A stretch of DNA of 17,955 nucleotides from DASPOJ01 sp049790315 (GCA_049790315.1 JBAQYV010000136.1:1-17955), one strand, 5' to 3'. Counted from the stretch's first letter, positions 7,715 to 14,428 are shown. The notes: generated by a model from the sequence alone, not told the origin. Numbers and translations: made by a program.

Positions 7715-7816
7715 ATGGTTGAAGAGCCGGCCGAACCGTTTTATGATGAGCCTATCGAGGATGCTCTCGAGAAGGAGGTGATCCCTGAGGTACACGACAA
7801 ATTGAATCATCTGTAA
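7715..7816 (+). CDS. Possible 33-residue acidic small protein
   Basis: ATG 7715 opens a 33-codon frame (MVEEPAEPFYDEP, then IEDALEKEVIPEVHDKLNHL). It is rich in Glu, Asp and Pro with a helical second half. The stop codon ends exactly at the first base of a strong intrinsic terminator, as expected for the last gene of a transcript. Against it, no clear Shine-Dalgarno precedes the ATG and I recognise no family. It would be co-transcribed with the LamG-like gene, whose stop is 64 nt upstream. Confidence 0.3.
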   Translation: MVEEPAEPFYDEPIEDALEKEVIPEVHDKLNHL

Positions 7817-7856
7817 GGGAGGCGCGTGTGATTCTGCCATGTGCCTCTCTTTTTTT
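7817..7856 (+). terminator. Strong rho-independent terminator
   Basis: The stem pairs GGGAGGCGCGTG (7817-7828) with CATGTGCCTCTC (7838-7849). All 12 positions pair, with three G-U wobbles, around a 9-nt loop. A run of seven T follows at 7850-7856. It terminates plus-strand transcription from the LamG-like gene or the small ORF. Confidence 0.85.
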
Positions 7857-7972
7857 GGTGAAACGGTAGAAACCCGGCAAACGTTGCCGAGCGCAGAATG
7901 CCCAGCTCGGAAACTGATCGTTACTCGCAGATTCCGTTAAAAAAGCCCTCCGAATAGAAGCAGCGCAATCCA

Positions 7973-8395
7973 TTATGCTTCGCGATGGGACTTGGCGGGC
8001 GCCTTGGCGTAATACAGCGCCCACAAAATCAGCGGAATTTGCAACGGAAGGCGCAGCCATTGCACCCACGATTCGCCGATGATCCCAGGGAACGAAACGT
8101 GAGCCACCGCCATGTAAACGTTCGCGGGAAACACAGCCACGAGCAAGGCCGCCAATCCGTAGCCTGCCACACGCCGGAATTTCCCTACCAGAAGCCCCAC
8201 GCCTCCCGCAATTTCAGCCGCGCCACTCGCCCCTAGAAGCGCCTTTGGCCAGGGCAGAAACGGGGGAATAATTCTCAGATACGGTTCGGGAACAAAGAAA
8301 TGTAAGAATCCGCTTGCGATGAAAATGCCCGCAAAAAGCACAAGCCCAATGACGAATCCAGCCGTTTTTCTGCCCGAATAATCTCCCACAAACAT
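7973..8395 (-). CDS. DoxX-like four-helix membrane protein
   Basis: A 140-residue integral membrane protein of the DoxX/SURF4-like superfamily. Four hydrophobic segments are visible: AGFVIGLVLFAGIFIASGFLHFF (about 12-34), LLGASGAAEIAGGVGLLVG (about 53-71), VAGYGLAALLVAVFPANVYMAV (about 76-97) and LRLPLQIPLILWALYYA (about 114-130). The motif HFFVPEPYLRIIPPFLPWPKALL followed by SGAAEIAGG, and the later VFPANVYMA, are characteristic of the subgroup. Members are linked to redox or detoxification functions in the inner membrane, but no specific activity can be assigned. ATG 8395 begins just before the first helix. The C-terminus (KAPAKSHREA) is cytoplasmic by charge. The gene stands alone on the minus strand. 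Confidence 0.87.
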   Translation of the reverse strand: MFVGDYSGRKTAGFVIGLVLFAGIFIASGFLHFFVPEPYLRIIPPFLPWPKALLGASGAAEIAGGVGLLVGKFRRVAGYGLAALLVAVFPANVYMAVAHVSFPGIIGESWVQWLRLPLQIPLILWALYYAKAPAKSHREA

Positions 8396-8580
8396 ACAGC
8401 CATTTTAGCAGCAGTGATCTTTCAAGGAGCCTGAAAGAGCCTTCATCGCCGCCATTCCATTGGCGTTCCGATTTACGATTCGGATTTAACCGCGTGGCAC
8501 AGCGCGAATTTCACCGCGTGCTCGCCGCCCGTTGCGCGTCCCTAAAGCCTCGGAAGCCGCGTCAGGCGGTACGGCCGCGA

Positions 8581-9567
8581 CTATTTCTTTCCTCCATCCT
8601 TTTTTGCACCTTTTGCTCCGCCTTTCGGGTGCGCATCCGTTTTGTTGTTGTGCTTGTCGCGGTTAACCTGCCGGCTCTCCGCATTCTGCTGGTGCTCGAT
8701 CTGATTGTGCTCTCCCGGCGTCAGATGACCGCCATTCGCCGCACGATCGTTGTGCGCCTCATCGTGAATTCCGGTTTCGTTCTTTTCGATATGCGAAGTT
8801 TCACCCGGCGTCAGTTGCCCGGAATGAACTCCCTGATTGATGCGATTCTGCTGGCGATCCTGGCGCGCATTCACGCCCATGCCCTCCGGGTGCGCCGGAG
8901 TTCCGTGGTTCACCGACGCATAATTCCCGCGGTCCACGCGAGCGGATTGCCGCTGCGAGATCTGATCCTGAGTGCGCCCAAAATGCTGTTCGTTCATCGC
9001 GGCGCGTTCTCCGGCAGTCGGCATCGCATGAACGCCGCCCTCGCCGTTAAAACTATAGTGGTTGTTGATCGTCGTGTTGTTGATGAACGTGCGGTCCTCG
9101 TACACGCCATGGAAGCCCGCGCCCACGTGCCACGCCGCTGTGTTGTACATGAACGCGCCGCCTGCCCAGCGTCCGCCCCAGAAACCCACGCCGCCGTACC
9201 CGAATCCGTAATTAATTCCACCGTAGAATCCGACGTGCGGTCCCCAGTAGCCCTCGTGCCAGCCATAAAACCCGCCCGCGAATCCCCAATATCCCGGCGT
9301 CCAAAGAACGCCCACACGCGGCGGCGCAACCCACACGCCCGGAATCCAGTAGTAGCCCATGGCTGCCCCGTAGCCCCAGTAGCCCGGCGTCCAAAGATAT
9401 CCCTCGGTCGGGCAAGGCGGTTGGTCATACACCGGCAGCGCCGGCGGCGCCGCGGTTATCCGAACGCCAACCGCAACCTGCGCGTGCGACGCAACAGGTA
9501 TAGCGAACATCACGGCAACGAATAAGGCAAAGCAGACAATATGACGAGCCCTCAGCAAACTTCGCAT
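8581..9567 (-). CDS. Exported YXWGXW/WXXGXW-repeat protein with repetitive hydrophilic C-terminus
   Basis: A 328-residue exported protein. Residues 1-30 form a signal peptide (HIVCFALFVAVMFAIPVASHAQ). The core carries the aromatic repeats that define the WXXGXW family: GYLWTPGYWGY (57-67), YYWIPGVW (72-79), LWTPGYWGF (88-96) and HEGYWGP (104-110), followed by a Gly/Phe/Tyr-rich stretch to about 140. The second half is hydrophilic, rich in Asn, His and Gln, and contains a repeat with a 30-residue period: GQLTPGE (250-256) and GHLTPGE (280-286). The tail is Lys/Gly-rich. ATG 9567 has GGAGGA 9 nt upstream, so the frame's 14 extra upstream residues are not used. Function is unknown; secretion or outer-envelope location is inferred. 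A long plus-strand frame opposite (8494-9525) is antisense. Confidence 0.88.
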   Translation of the reverse strand: MRSLLRARHIVCFALFVAVMFAIPVASHAQVAVGVRITAAPPALPVYDQPPCPTEGYLWTPGYWGYGAAMGYYWIPGVWVAPPRVGVLWTPGYWGFAGGFYGWHEGYWGPHVGFYGGINYGFGYGGVGFWGGRWAGGAFMYNTAAWHVGAGFHGVYEDRTFINNTTINNHYSFNGEGGVHAMPTAGERAAMNEQHFGRTQDQISQRQSARVDRGNYASVNHGTPAHPEGMGVNARQDRQQNRINQGVHSGQLTPGETSHIEKNETGIHDEAHNDRAANGGHLTPGEHNQIEHQQNAESRQVNRDKHNNKTDAHPKGGAKGAKKDGGKK

Positions 9568-9944
9568 GTATGAATTCCTCCGTTTTCGCCTGCGTCCCAC
9601 CGCACCCAATCCGGCCGGCCGGGACTCGCGCTAATGCCGTCGAGCATCATACTAATCCAACCCATTAGCGAACAAAAAGTAGCGCCGCCAGCCCTTTGTC
9701 GCACTCGTTAAGCCTCCACCGCGCAGGCGGTTATTTCAGGCGCGCCGCCAGCGAATCCCAGCCCACCGGCTTCCGGCCGCAACGAGTTATATTAGGCAAT
9801 GCGGATGCGATGAAGCCATTGATCTTTGTTCTGTGCGTTGCATTTGCGCTTGCCACGCGCGCCCTTTGGTGCGGAGCAAGGCCCGGTTCTGTCTGTGGCA
9901 CAGCCGGCGATCTTAGAGCGTGATCCCAAACGAGAGGTGAAAAG
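9568..9944 (+). other. Intergenic region with a possible decayed small secreted-peptide gene
   Basis: About 375 nt between two genes. ATG 9810 opens 37 codons that begin like a signal peptide (MKPLIFVLCVAFALATRA) and then stop at 9923. Shifting one base near 9870 gives APFGAEQGPVLSVAQPAILE and then KREVKR, whose TGA overlaps the ATG of the next gene. This could be a frameshifted small exported-protein gene or chance. The decamer GCGCCGCCAG occurs twice (9682 and 9742). I see nothing else here. Confidence 0.3.
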
Positions 9945-10394
9945 ATGAAGACTCGACCAAAGCCAGCAGGCCAGGCGGCCTCCAAACGAATCAGCGAAAG
10001 AATTGCCAAGTTGGGTGACTGGAGAGGCGACGCGCTGGCAAAAATGCGCGCCCTCATCAAGCAGGCCGACCCTGACGTTCTGGAAGAATGGAAGTGGAGG
10101 GGCACTCCGGTTTGGTCGCACGACGGCATCATCTGCACTGGCGAATCCTACAAGAATGTCGTGAAGCTCACCTTCGCCAAGGGCGCGTCCTTGAAAGATC
10201 CCGCCCGCCTCTTCAACTCAAGTCTCGAAGGAAACACACGCCGCGCGATCGACATTCACGAAGGAGAAAAAGTCGACGAGTCCGCCTTCAAGGTGCTCAT
10301 CCGCGCGGCCGTCGCTCTCAATGCTTCCGGCGGAAAACAATCCACGAAACCCAAGGAGCGTCAGAATGTTGGCGGCCGGGTGCCCCATCCTTAG
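9945..10394 (+). CDS. DUF1801 family protein with an altered C-terminus
   Basis: A 149-residue cytoplasmic protein of the DUF1801 (PF08818) family, small alpha/beta proteins without an assigned reaction. The diagnostic core is visible: RIAKLGDWRGDALAKMRALIKQADPDVLEEWKWRGTPVWSHDGIICTGESYKNVVKLTFAKGASL, then DPARLFNSSLEGNTRRAIDIHEGEKVDESAFKVLIRAAVALN. Everything up to about residue 128 fits the family. The last ~20 residues (KQSTKPKERQNVGGRVPHP) are unlike a normal end: from base 10360 the DNA instead matches a tyrosine recombinase in other frames. The natural 3' end was therefore probably replaced when the recombinase remnant arrived. The start is ATG 9945 with GAGAGG about 6 nt upstream. Confidence 0.85.
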   Translation: MKTRPKPAGQAASKRISERIAKLGDWRGDALAKMRALIKQADPDVLEEWKWRGTPVWSHDGIICTGESYKNVVKLTFAKGASLKDPARLFNSSLEGNTRRAIDIHEGEKVDESAFKVLIRAAVALNASGGKQSTKPKERQNVGGRVPHP

Positions 10395-10600
10395 TGCAGC
10401 GAAGAGTGGGCCATTCCAGCGTGCGCATCACCGAGAAGCACTACTCGCCCTGGGTGCGCGAGCGCCAGGAGCAAGCCGAAGCCGACATCAGGCGCGCATG
10501 GTCGCGCGATCCGCTCGTGCTCATGGAGAATTCCGCGCAGCCGTCTGGCGAGACGAACCACACGCAGGACACACGCGGAAATGGAGGGCGCGTTATGTAG
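10360..10600 (+). pseudogene. Tyrosine recombinase (phage-type integrase), decayed C-terminal fragment
   Basis: Only the C-terminal ~80 residues of a tyrosine recombinase remain. VRMLAAGCPIL is read from base 10360; after a +1 frameshift near 10390 it continues as LVQRRVGHSSVRITEKHYSPWV, then RERQEQAEADIRRAWSRDPL and a degenerate tail to a TAG at 10598-10600. GHSSVRITEKHYSPWV is the box with the conserved His and the catalytic Tyr (in KHYSPW). The first His/Arg box (HxxR) and all upstream domains are missing, so it cannot be active. It overlaps the 3' end of the DUF1801 gene and lies 21 nt from a tRNA 3'-end match. I infer the relic of an integrated element at its attachment site. Confidence 0.8.
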
Positions 10601-10621
10601 ATGAAAACTTTACGCTTGTGT

Positions 10622-10644
10622 TGGTAGGGGCGGTGGGGATCGAA
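10622..10644 (-). other. tRNA 3'-end fragment, candidate fossil attachment site
   Basis: On the minus strand these 23 nt read, in order, a T-loop (TTCGATC), the T-stem 3' strand (CCCAC), an acceptor 3' strand (CGCCCCT), a discriminator A and CCA. The five bases before the loop (GCAAT) cannot pair with CCCAC, and no D-arm or anticodon arm follows upstream, so this is not a tRNA gene. A fragment from T-loop to CCA beside an integrase end is the classic trace of integration into a tRNA gene (established for tyrosine integrases). The isotype is not assigned. No second copy was seen in the window. Confidence 0.5.
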
Positions 10645-10728
10645 ATTGCAGTCAATCTCATAAGTCCCGTTGATTCTGTTGCCCTTGTCTCCGCAACACC
10701 CCGAAAATGCACCTAAAAGGCATGGTTT

Positions 10729-10750
10729 TGTGGTCAAGATGTGGTCAAGC
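10729..10750 (+). repeat. Tandem 11-nt direct repeat
   Basis: TGTGGTCAAGA (10729-10739) is followed at once by TGTGGTCAAGC (10740-10750), with 10 of 11 positions identical. It lies between the tRNA-like fragment and the hairpin. Recombinase arm-type binding sites are short direct repeats of this kind, but that role here is inference. Confidence 0.55.
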
Positions 10751-10757
10751 TCGCAAG

Positions 10758-10796
10758 GTCCGCTACCCGCTTTCGGAGGGGTAGCGGACTAGTTTT
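10758..10796 (+). terminator. Terminator-like 11-bp perfect hairpin
   Basis: GTCCGCTACCC (10758-10768) pairs perfectly with GGGTAGCGGAC (10779-10789) around a 10-nt loop. TAGTTTT follows on the plus strand, with four T at 10793-10796. The T run is short, so termination may be moderate. It would close transcription entering from the integrase relic. There is no T run for the opposing minus-strand gene. Confidence 0.55.
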
Positions 10797-10804
10797 CGTT
10801 GGTA

Positions 10805-11383
10805 TCAGGGCTGCTTCAGCAAGTTCCACTGACCATCTTGGTATCCGTAAGTGGACGTGAGGGACTCGCTCGGTAAAAGACTAAAATTCGAATCCTTTTC
10901 GGCTTCGTCTTTAGTAGCGTGGTCCGCTGTGGACCAAGAAATTTCGGTGTAAGTCAAAATTCCTGTGTACGGAGTGACAAGCGAATCGGTCTGCTTAACG
11001 TCGAAATTGTCGGCTGAAACGCTTGCAATGTAAGCGTTCATCCATACGATACAGCTATCGCCTCCGCACGGCTTTCCCGCAGAGTTGAGATACTCCCCCC
11101 CAGATTCGTCAACCCATGCCCAGTGACACATACCAGTATGAAAAGCAGTACAGGGCGTGCCGTCTTTATGCAGCATCTTTTTCTTCGCGTTGAGTGGGGG
11201 GGTGTCGATAGAATTCACCTTCGCGTGTTCCGGCCCTGCTGCTGAATTCTCGCTGTTCACAAAATCCTGTATTTTCTGTTTGAAGGAATCAACGATTGCG
11301 GTTTTGTCAGGCGGCTTATCCTGAGCTGCGAGGGAGAAAGTAATAAGAAGAGCAGTAAAAAGTGCGCGTATTGCGAACTTCAT
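10805..11383 (-). CDS. Secreted hypothetical protein
   Basis: A 192-residue exported protein of no recognised family. The signal peptide is clear (MKFAIRALFTALLITFSLAAQ). The mature part starts with a charged helical stretch (DKTAIVDSFKQKIQDFVNSEN). It then has a Cys-containing region: GTPCTAFHTGMCHWAWVDESGG, followed by GKPCGGDSCIVWM. The four cysteines (two close pairs) suggest disulfides after export. The C-terminal half (FDVKQTDSLVTPYTGILTYTEISW, then a polar segment ending STYGYQDGQWNLLKQ) looks like a beta-rich domain, similar to proteins of unknown function in soil bacteria. The start is ATG 11383. It is the first gene beyond the integrase relic and its base composition is visibly more A/T-rich than the left half. 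Confidence 0.75.
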   Translation of the reverse strand: MKFAIRALFTALLITFSLAAQDKPPDKTAIVDSFKQKIQDFVNSENSAAGPEHAKVNSIDTPPLNAKKKMLHKDGTPCTAFHTGMCHWAWVDESGGEYLNSAGKPCGGDSCIVWMNAYIASVSADNFDVKQTDSLVTPYTGILTYTEISWSTADHATKDEAEKDSNFSLLPSESLTSTYGYQDGQWNLLKQP

Positions 11384-11425
11384 GTAAGCACCCAGCGGCG
11401 AATTCTACCACGCATCCGTTCTGCC

Positions 11426-11884
11426 TTACCGTTTCCCGAGCACCATCTCTAATATGGTTTCCTGAATACCCTCATAGTCGGCCTGGAACTTGGGACCGTC
11501 CTGCCTCAGACGGTAATCCGTATTCGCCTGGACCCAACGCTCTCGCAACTTATGTTGTTTCACGTCTTTCGCGACGAAAATCCGATCTTGGAGCACTCTG
11601 AGCGATTCGTTATAGGTGTCATTTGCCAGTTCGCGTTCCGCCGCGAATTGTGTAGAAAGATTCGCCTCAAGGCTGTGCTGGGCTGAAAACAAGTGATGGA
11701 TCGTTAGAGTAAAGATTCGAAGCAGTTCACGACTTTCGGACGCGCGATTGTCATCCAGCCACTTTCTACGATCCCACGATCTCGCGAGTAGCGCACCGAT
11801 CACAACGCCAACCAGCGGCCCGGTCACGTTCCAGGTGTGTTCAAGACCGCCGCCAATTGTTTTCCATGTCTCGGGTTGAATCAT
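11426..11884 (-). CDS. Single-span membrane protein with coiled-coil-like cytoplasmic part, unknown function
   Basis: A 152-residue protein. One hydrophobic stretch near the N-terminus (VTGPLVGVVIGALLARSW, about 20-37) is followed by basic residues (DRRKW), so the C-terminal part probably stays in the cytoplasm. The rest is long-helical and highly charged: ASESRELLRIFTLTIHHLFSAQHSLEANLS, then FAAERELANDTYNESLRVLQDRIF, with a final QADYEGIQETILEMVLGKR. No known domain is recognised. The start is ATG 11884; no good Shine-Dalgarno precedes it. It is 42 nt from the neighbouring secreted-protein gene on the same strand. Confidence 0.65.
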   Translation of the reverse strand: MIQPETWKTIGGGLEHTWNVTGPLVGVVIGALLARSWDRRKWLDDNRASESRELLRIFTLTIHHLFSAQHSLEANLSTQFAAERELANDTYNESLRVLQDRIFVAKDVKQHKLRERWVQANTDYRLRQDGPKFQADYEGIQETILEMVLGKR

Positions 11885-11957
11885 CGCGCCGGAATTCTAC
11901 GACTAAAGCAAATTCCCATAAAGGGGAATCAGGCGTGGGCGCTGCGAGAATGGTTTC

Positions 11958-12254
11958 CTATTCTTCTCGGATGATCGGCGTGAGCTTGGCCTTCCATTTA
12001 GCGATGGGGACCTCGGCGCGTATCGTCGTGCCAAAATGAGCGCGGGCCTTTATTGCGAGCACATCCAATGCCGCTAGCAGCTTCTCATCGGGCTTATTCT
12101 TGCTTTTCTCGTAAGCCTCCCACGCGTTCAACAGTCTCGATAGCTCTGGCAGCGCCATTATCATTTCCACGGAACCCCCATCCTCGAATACAAAACCCGT
12201 AACGGTCCCAAAGCTATTTAGCTGAATCACTTTGCTTCTTACAGGTCGGCTCAT
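11958..12254 (-). CDS. 98-residue hypothetical protein
   Basis: A small soluble protein, MSRPVRSKVIQLNSFG then TVTGFVFEDGGSVEMIMALPELSRLLNAWEAYEKSKNK, with a charged helical C-terminal half (EKLLAALDVLAIKARAHFGT) and a final basic IAKWKAKLTPIIREE. No family is recognised. The first half could form a short beta-sheet and the second a helical pair. The frame is open 43 codons further, but ATG 12254 has GGAGGA six nt upstream, an excellent Shine-Dalgarno, so I used it. It sits between two other minus-strand genes (73 nt and 97 nt gaps), suggesting a loose minus-strand cluster from 12951 down to 10805. Confidence 0.68.
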   Translation of the reverse strand: MSRPVRSKVIQLNSFGTVTGFVFEDGGSVEMIMALPELSRLLNAWEAYEKSKNKPDEKLLAALDVLAIKARAHFGTTIRAEVPIAKWKAKLTPIIREE

Positions 12255-12351
12255 TAGCGATCCTCCGATGAAGTTCGCAATTCCGGCATTTTGCCTCACT
12301 ATTCGCGAATTAGCACGCAACCCTGAGCGCATTCGTGAAAAGGAGCACGTC

Positions 12352-12951
12352 TTATCGCGCTCTTGCACGCGCATCCAAGTCATTCATCATTTTGGCGAAC
12401 AAAATTCGCTCCTTGATACGCTCCCAACGGGTACGAATCTCGGCATCGGAAAGCTCATCTTGTTGGCTGTGCAATAGGTTTCCCAGCTTTCTTCCCGAAT
12501 GAAGCTTGTCCAGCTTTCGGCCAATGATGCGCCTGCGGTGAGCCGTGAACCAAAGGAAATGCACATGGATTAGATTTCCTTCATCTGTCAAAATGAATGG
12601 CCCCATGCCAAGCGATGCAGGTCGCTGCGGTTGTGTGAACGCAAGTCTCGTGTTCGCGCGAAGGCCGTCCCAGACAAGCGCATACTCCTCCCATCTGTCG
12701 AGCCTATCTAACATTTCCAAGATCGCTAAGTAGAGCTGTATCAGATGGTCTTCATACTCCTCTTCGGTGAGACTATCATGGTGATTTTCGGAGAAAGTCA
12801 GTAGCCGCAAGCAGGCTTCTAATCCAGATTCGTATGCCCGCGTGCCAACGATGGTTGCGAGAAAGTATCCCCAACTCGGCTCCGCCATGAGAATTCGGTA
12901 GCGCCGCAAATCCAATCTAACTCTGAGTGCGTCAGGAATTCTGCCGGGCAT
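12352..12951 (-). CDS. Hypothetical helical protein
   Basis: A 199-residue soluble protein without recognised domain. The middle part (YESGLEACLRLLTF, then LTEEEYEDHLIQLYLAILEMLDRLDRWEEYALVWDGLR) is strongly amphipathic and alpha-helical, in a spacing that recalls a TPR-like helical repeat, but this is only an impression. Residues about 112-135 (LGMGPFILTDEGNLIHVHFLWFTA) look like a beta-hairpin. The C-terminus is basic and helical (KLDKLHSGRKLGNLLHSQQDELSDAEIRTRWERIKERI). The start is ATG 12951, with no clear Shine-Dalgarno. It is divergent from the next gene, with under 100 nt between starts. Codon use appears like its right-hand neighbours. Confidence 0.62.
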   Translation of the reverse strand: MPGRIPDALRVRLDLRRYRILMAEPSWGYFLATIVGTRAYESGLEACLRLLTFSENHHDSLTEEEYEDHLIQLYLAILEMLDRLDRWEEYALVWDGLRANTRLAFTQPQRPASLGMGPFILTDEGNLIHVHFLWFTAHRRRIIGRKLDKLHSGRKLGNLLHSQQDELSDAEIRTRWERIKERILFAKMMNDLDARARAR

Positions 12952-13035
12952 AGCTAGGACCGTAGAGATACGAATCCAAAGTTGAAAGGCTGTACACTAC
13001 ACCAGATTCCGCGAGCGTTCTATCGGGAAGCGGAG

Positions 13036-13674
13036 ATGCTAGTCTACCGTGCACGGGACATATCCGAAGAGATTGGACGGGACCATCCGTGGACCCATTC
13101 TGTCCAAAATCCAGAATGGAGATATTACGATTTCAGACTCCAACCAGAATTAATTCCGCTGGTGTTGGAAGATTTCAAGGAACTATCGAATCAGCCAGCC
13201 GTCCAGCGGTTCTATCGGCTTCTCGAATGGATGAACGGACCAAACTCTTGCCTGGAATCAAGCGACTGCGGACTACTCATTCCCGAAGACAACCCTGATA
13301 TCCAGTTCTCGAACCGCCGACGCATCCTGGCCCGTCTCATGGTGTTGTTTCGTCGCGAAGATATCAACCACCACGAGAAATACTCTAACTGGTTGCTCGG
13401 TTGCTTCGCATTCCACGTAAATCGCAATGAACCGACGTTTACGTTGGGGGCAGTCGAGCTTGCAAGATTCCCTACGTTCTTTGTCCGCCAAAACGCCTAC
13501 GGTTACATATTGCAGATGAAATTCTTCGCGTATGGCGATACCGATGGCGAGGCAATGGGTAACTTGGGTCGGTTATTTGCCGGGACCCACACCGCCGCGT
13601 TGGAGGTCAATCGTCAGGTTCGCGAATCTAACCTGTGTCCGGTCAAACTCGGCGACTCACAAGCCAAAACGTAA
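13036..13674 (+). CDS. Hypothetical protein, divergent partner of the 12352-12951 gene
   Basis: A 212-residue soluble protein, no recognised family. It begins MLVYRARDISEEIGRDHPWTH and contains aromatic, charged stretches: NPEWRYYDFRLQPELIPLVLEDFKELS, RFYRLLEWMNGPNSCLESSDCGLLIPED and RRRILARLMVLFRREDINHHEKYSNWLLGCFAFHVN. The end is less conserved in look (GTHTAALEVNRQVRESNLCPVK). ATG 13036 has GGGAAG with a 5-nt spacer, so I chose it. A TTG at 12982 would add 18 residues (KGCTLHQIPRAFYREAE) that also look protein-like. Mixed alpha/beta is likely. No signal peptide or membrane segment is seen. Confidence 0.62.
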   Translation: MLVYRARDISEEIGRDHPWTHSVQNPEWRYYDFRLQPELIPLVLEDFKELSNQPAVQRFYRLLEWMNGPNSCLESSDCGLLIPEDNPDIQFSNRRRILARLMVLFRREDINHHEKYSNWLLGCFAFHVNRNEPTFTLGAVELARFPTFFVRQNAYGYILQMKFFAYGDTDGEAMGNLGRLFAGTHTAALEVNRQVRESNLCPVKLGDSQAKT

Positions 13675-13834
13675 CAACCTCAGCGCTTCCTCCATCAAGG
13701 CGACCGATGAAGTCAGTTCACGCGGCCCGTACACCCGCCCGCCGCCTTGCCGTCTTTACCCCTTACTCTTTGGACTAAGTACTAATGTGGAATAATTCGG
13801 CAAGGCGTATTCTGTGGTCCGAGGAGTCGGAAAC

Positions 13835-14374
13835 ATGAGGACATGTAGGTGCGGCAACCAAGTCGCGAGGAATGCGAAGGCGTGTCCGCGGTGCGGATGC
13901 AGATTTACGAGCGGCCTAGTAAAACTCTTGGCGGTTTTCATCGTGGCGGCAGCCACTATCGGAATAATTGGTGCAATCATTGGCGCGGCCAGTTCTGGCA
14001 ACGGAAGCAGCGCTCAACCTGGCCCCTCAGCGGCAGAGCAAGCCATGAAACAAAAAGACGACGCCAAATTCCAATTTGGTGTGGAAGGCGCAAAGCAGTT
14101 GCGCGATTCCATGCGCAACCCGGATTCCTTCAAGATGACGAAAGCACTAATCATGGAAGATGGCGCGGTCTGCTACAGCTATCGTTCCCAAAACGGCTTC
14201 GGTGGCATGAACGACGGTCAAGCAGTTCTTGCGCCAAGTGGAAAATTTAAATCCGACGAGTCAGCGGGTTTTGTCACGTTGTGGAACAAAGAATGTGCCA
14301 ACAAGACCGCGACCGACAAGACATCGGAAATCGGCTATGCAGCCGGATTTCACGGGCTGTCAGACGGTAACTAG
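13835..14374 (+). CDS. Zinc-ribbon, single-span membrane protein with a conserved 'RNPDSF' domain
   Basis: A 179-residue protein in three parts. The N-terminal zinc-ribbon-like module (residues 4-22) has the Cys pairs CRC (C4, C6) and CPRC (C17, C20), plus C22. Residues about 30-55 are a transmembrane helix (LVKLLAVFIVAAATIGIIGAIIGAA). A Ser/Gly/Pro linker follows. The C-terminal domain contains KQLRDSMRNPDSFKMTKALIMEDGAVCYSYRSQNGFGGMNDGQAVLAP and FVTLWNKECA, a pattern also found in other small hypothetical proteins. Its two Cys (VCYSY and KECA) could be disulfide-bonded if outside the cell. ATG 13835 is preceded by GAGGAG with an 8-nt spacer. The architecture suggests a membrane sensor or assembly factor, but no function is established. 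Confidence 0.75.
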   Translation: MRTCRCGNQVARNAKACPRCGCRFTSGLVKLLAVFIVAAATIGIIGAIIGAASSGNGSSAQPGPSAAEQAMKQKDDAKFQFGVEGAKQLRDSMRNPDSFKMTKALIMEDGAVCYSYRSQNGFGGMNDGQAVLAPSGKFKSDESAGFVTLWNKECANKTATDKTSEIGYAAGFHGLSDGN

Positions 14375-14428
14375 TTCAACCCGGACCATCGGATTCACTC
14401 ACGCCCCTTAGGACTCGCATACCGAAAC

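Noticed and set aside
8494..9525. 343-codon plus-strand frame opposite the WXXGXW gene
   Set aside because: It is antisense to a gene with a signal peptide, clear repeats and a good Shine-Dalgarno; its Arg/Val/Ala/Pro-rich composition is typical of a shadow frame in GC-rich DNA.
10601..10720. A complete tRNA gene on the minus strand
   Set aside because: Only the T-loop to CCA part fits; the T-stem 5' strand does not pair, and no anticodon or D arm is present.
11912..11929. Short hairpin ATTCCC/GGGAAT between two minus-strand genes
   Set aside because: Only a 6-bp stem with a broken T run on the minus strand; may be chance.
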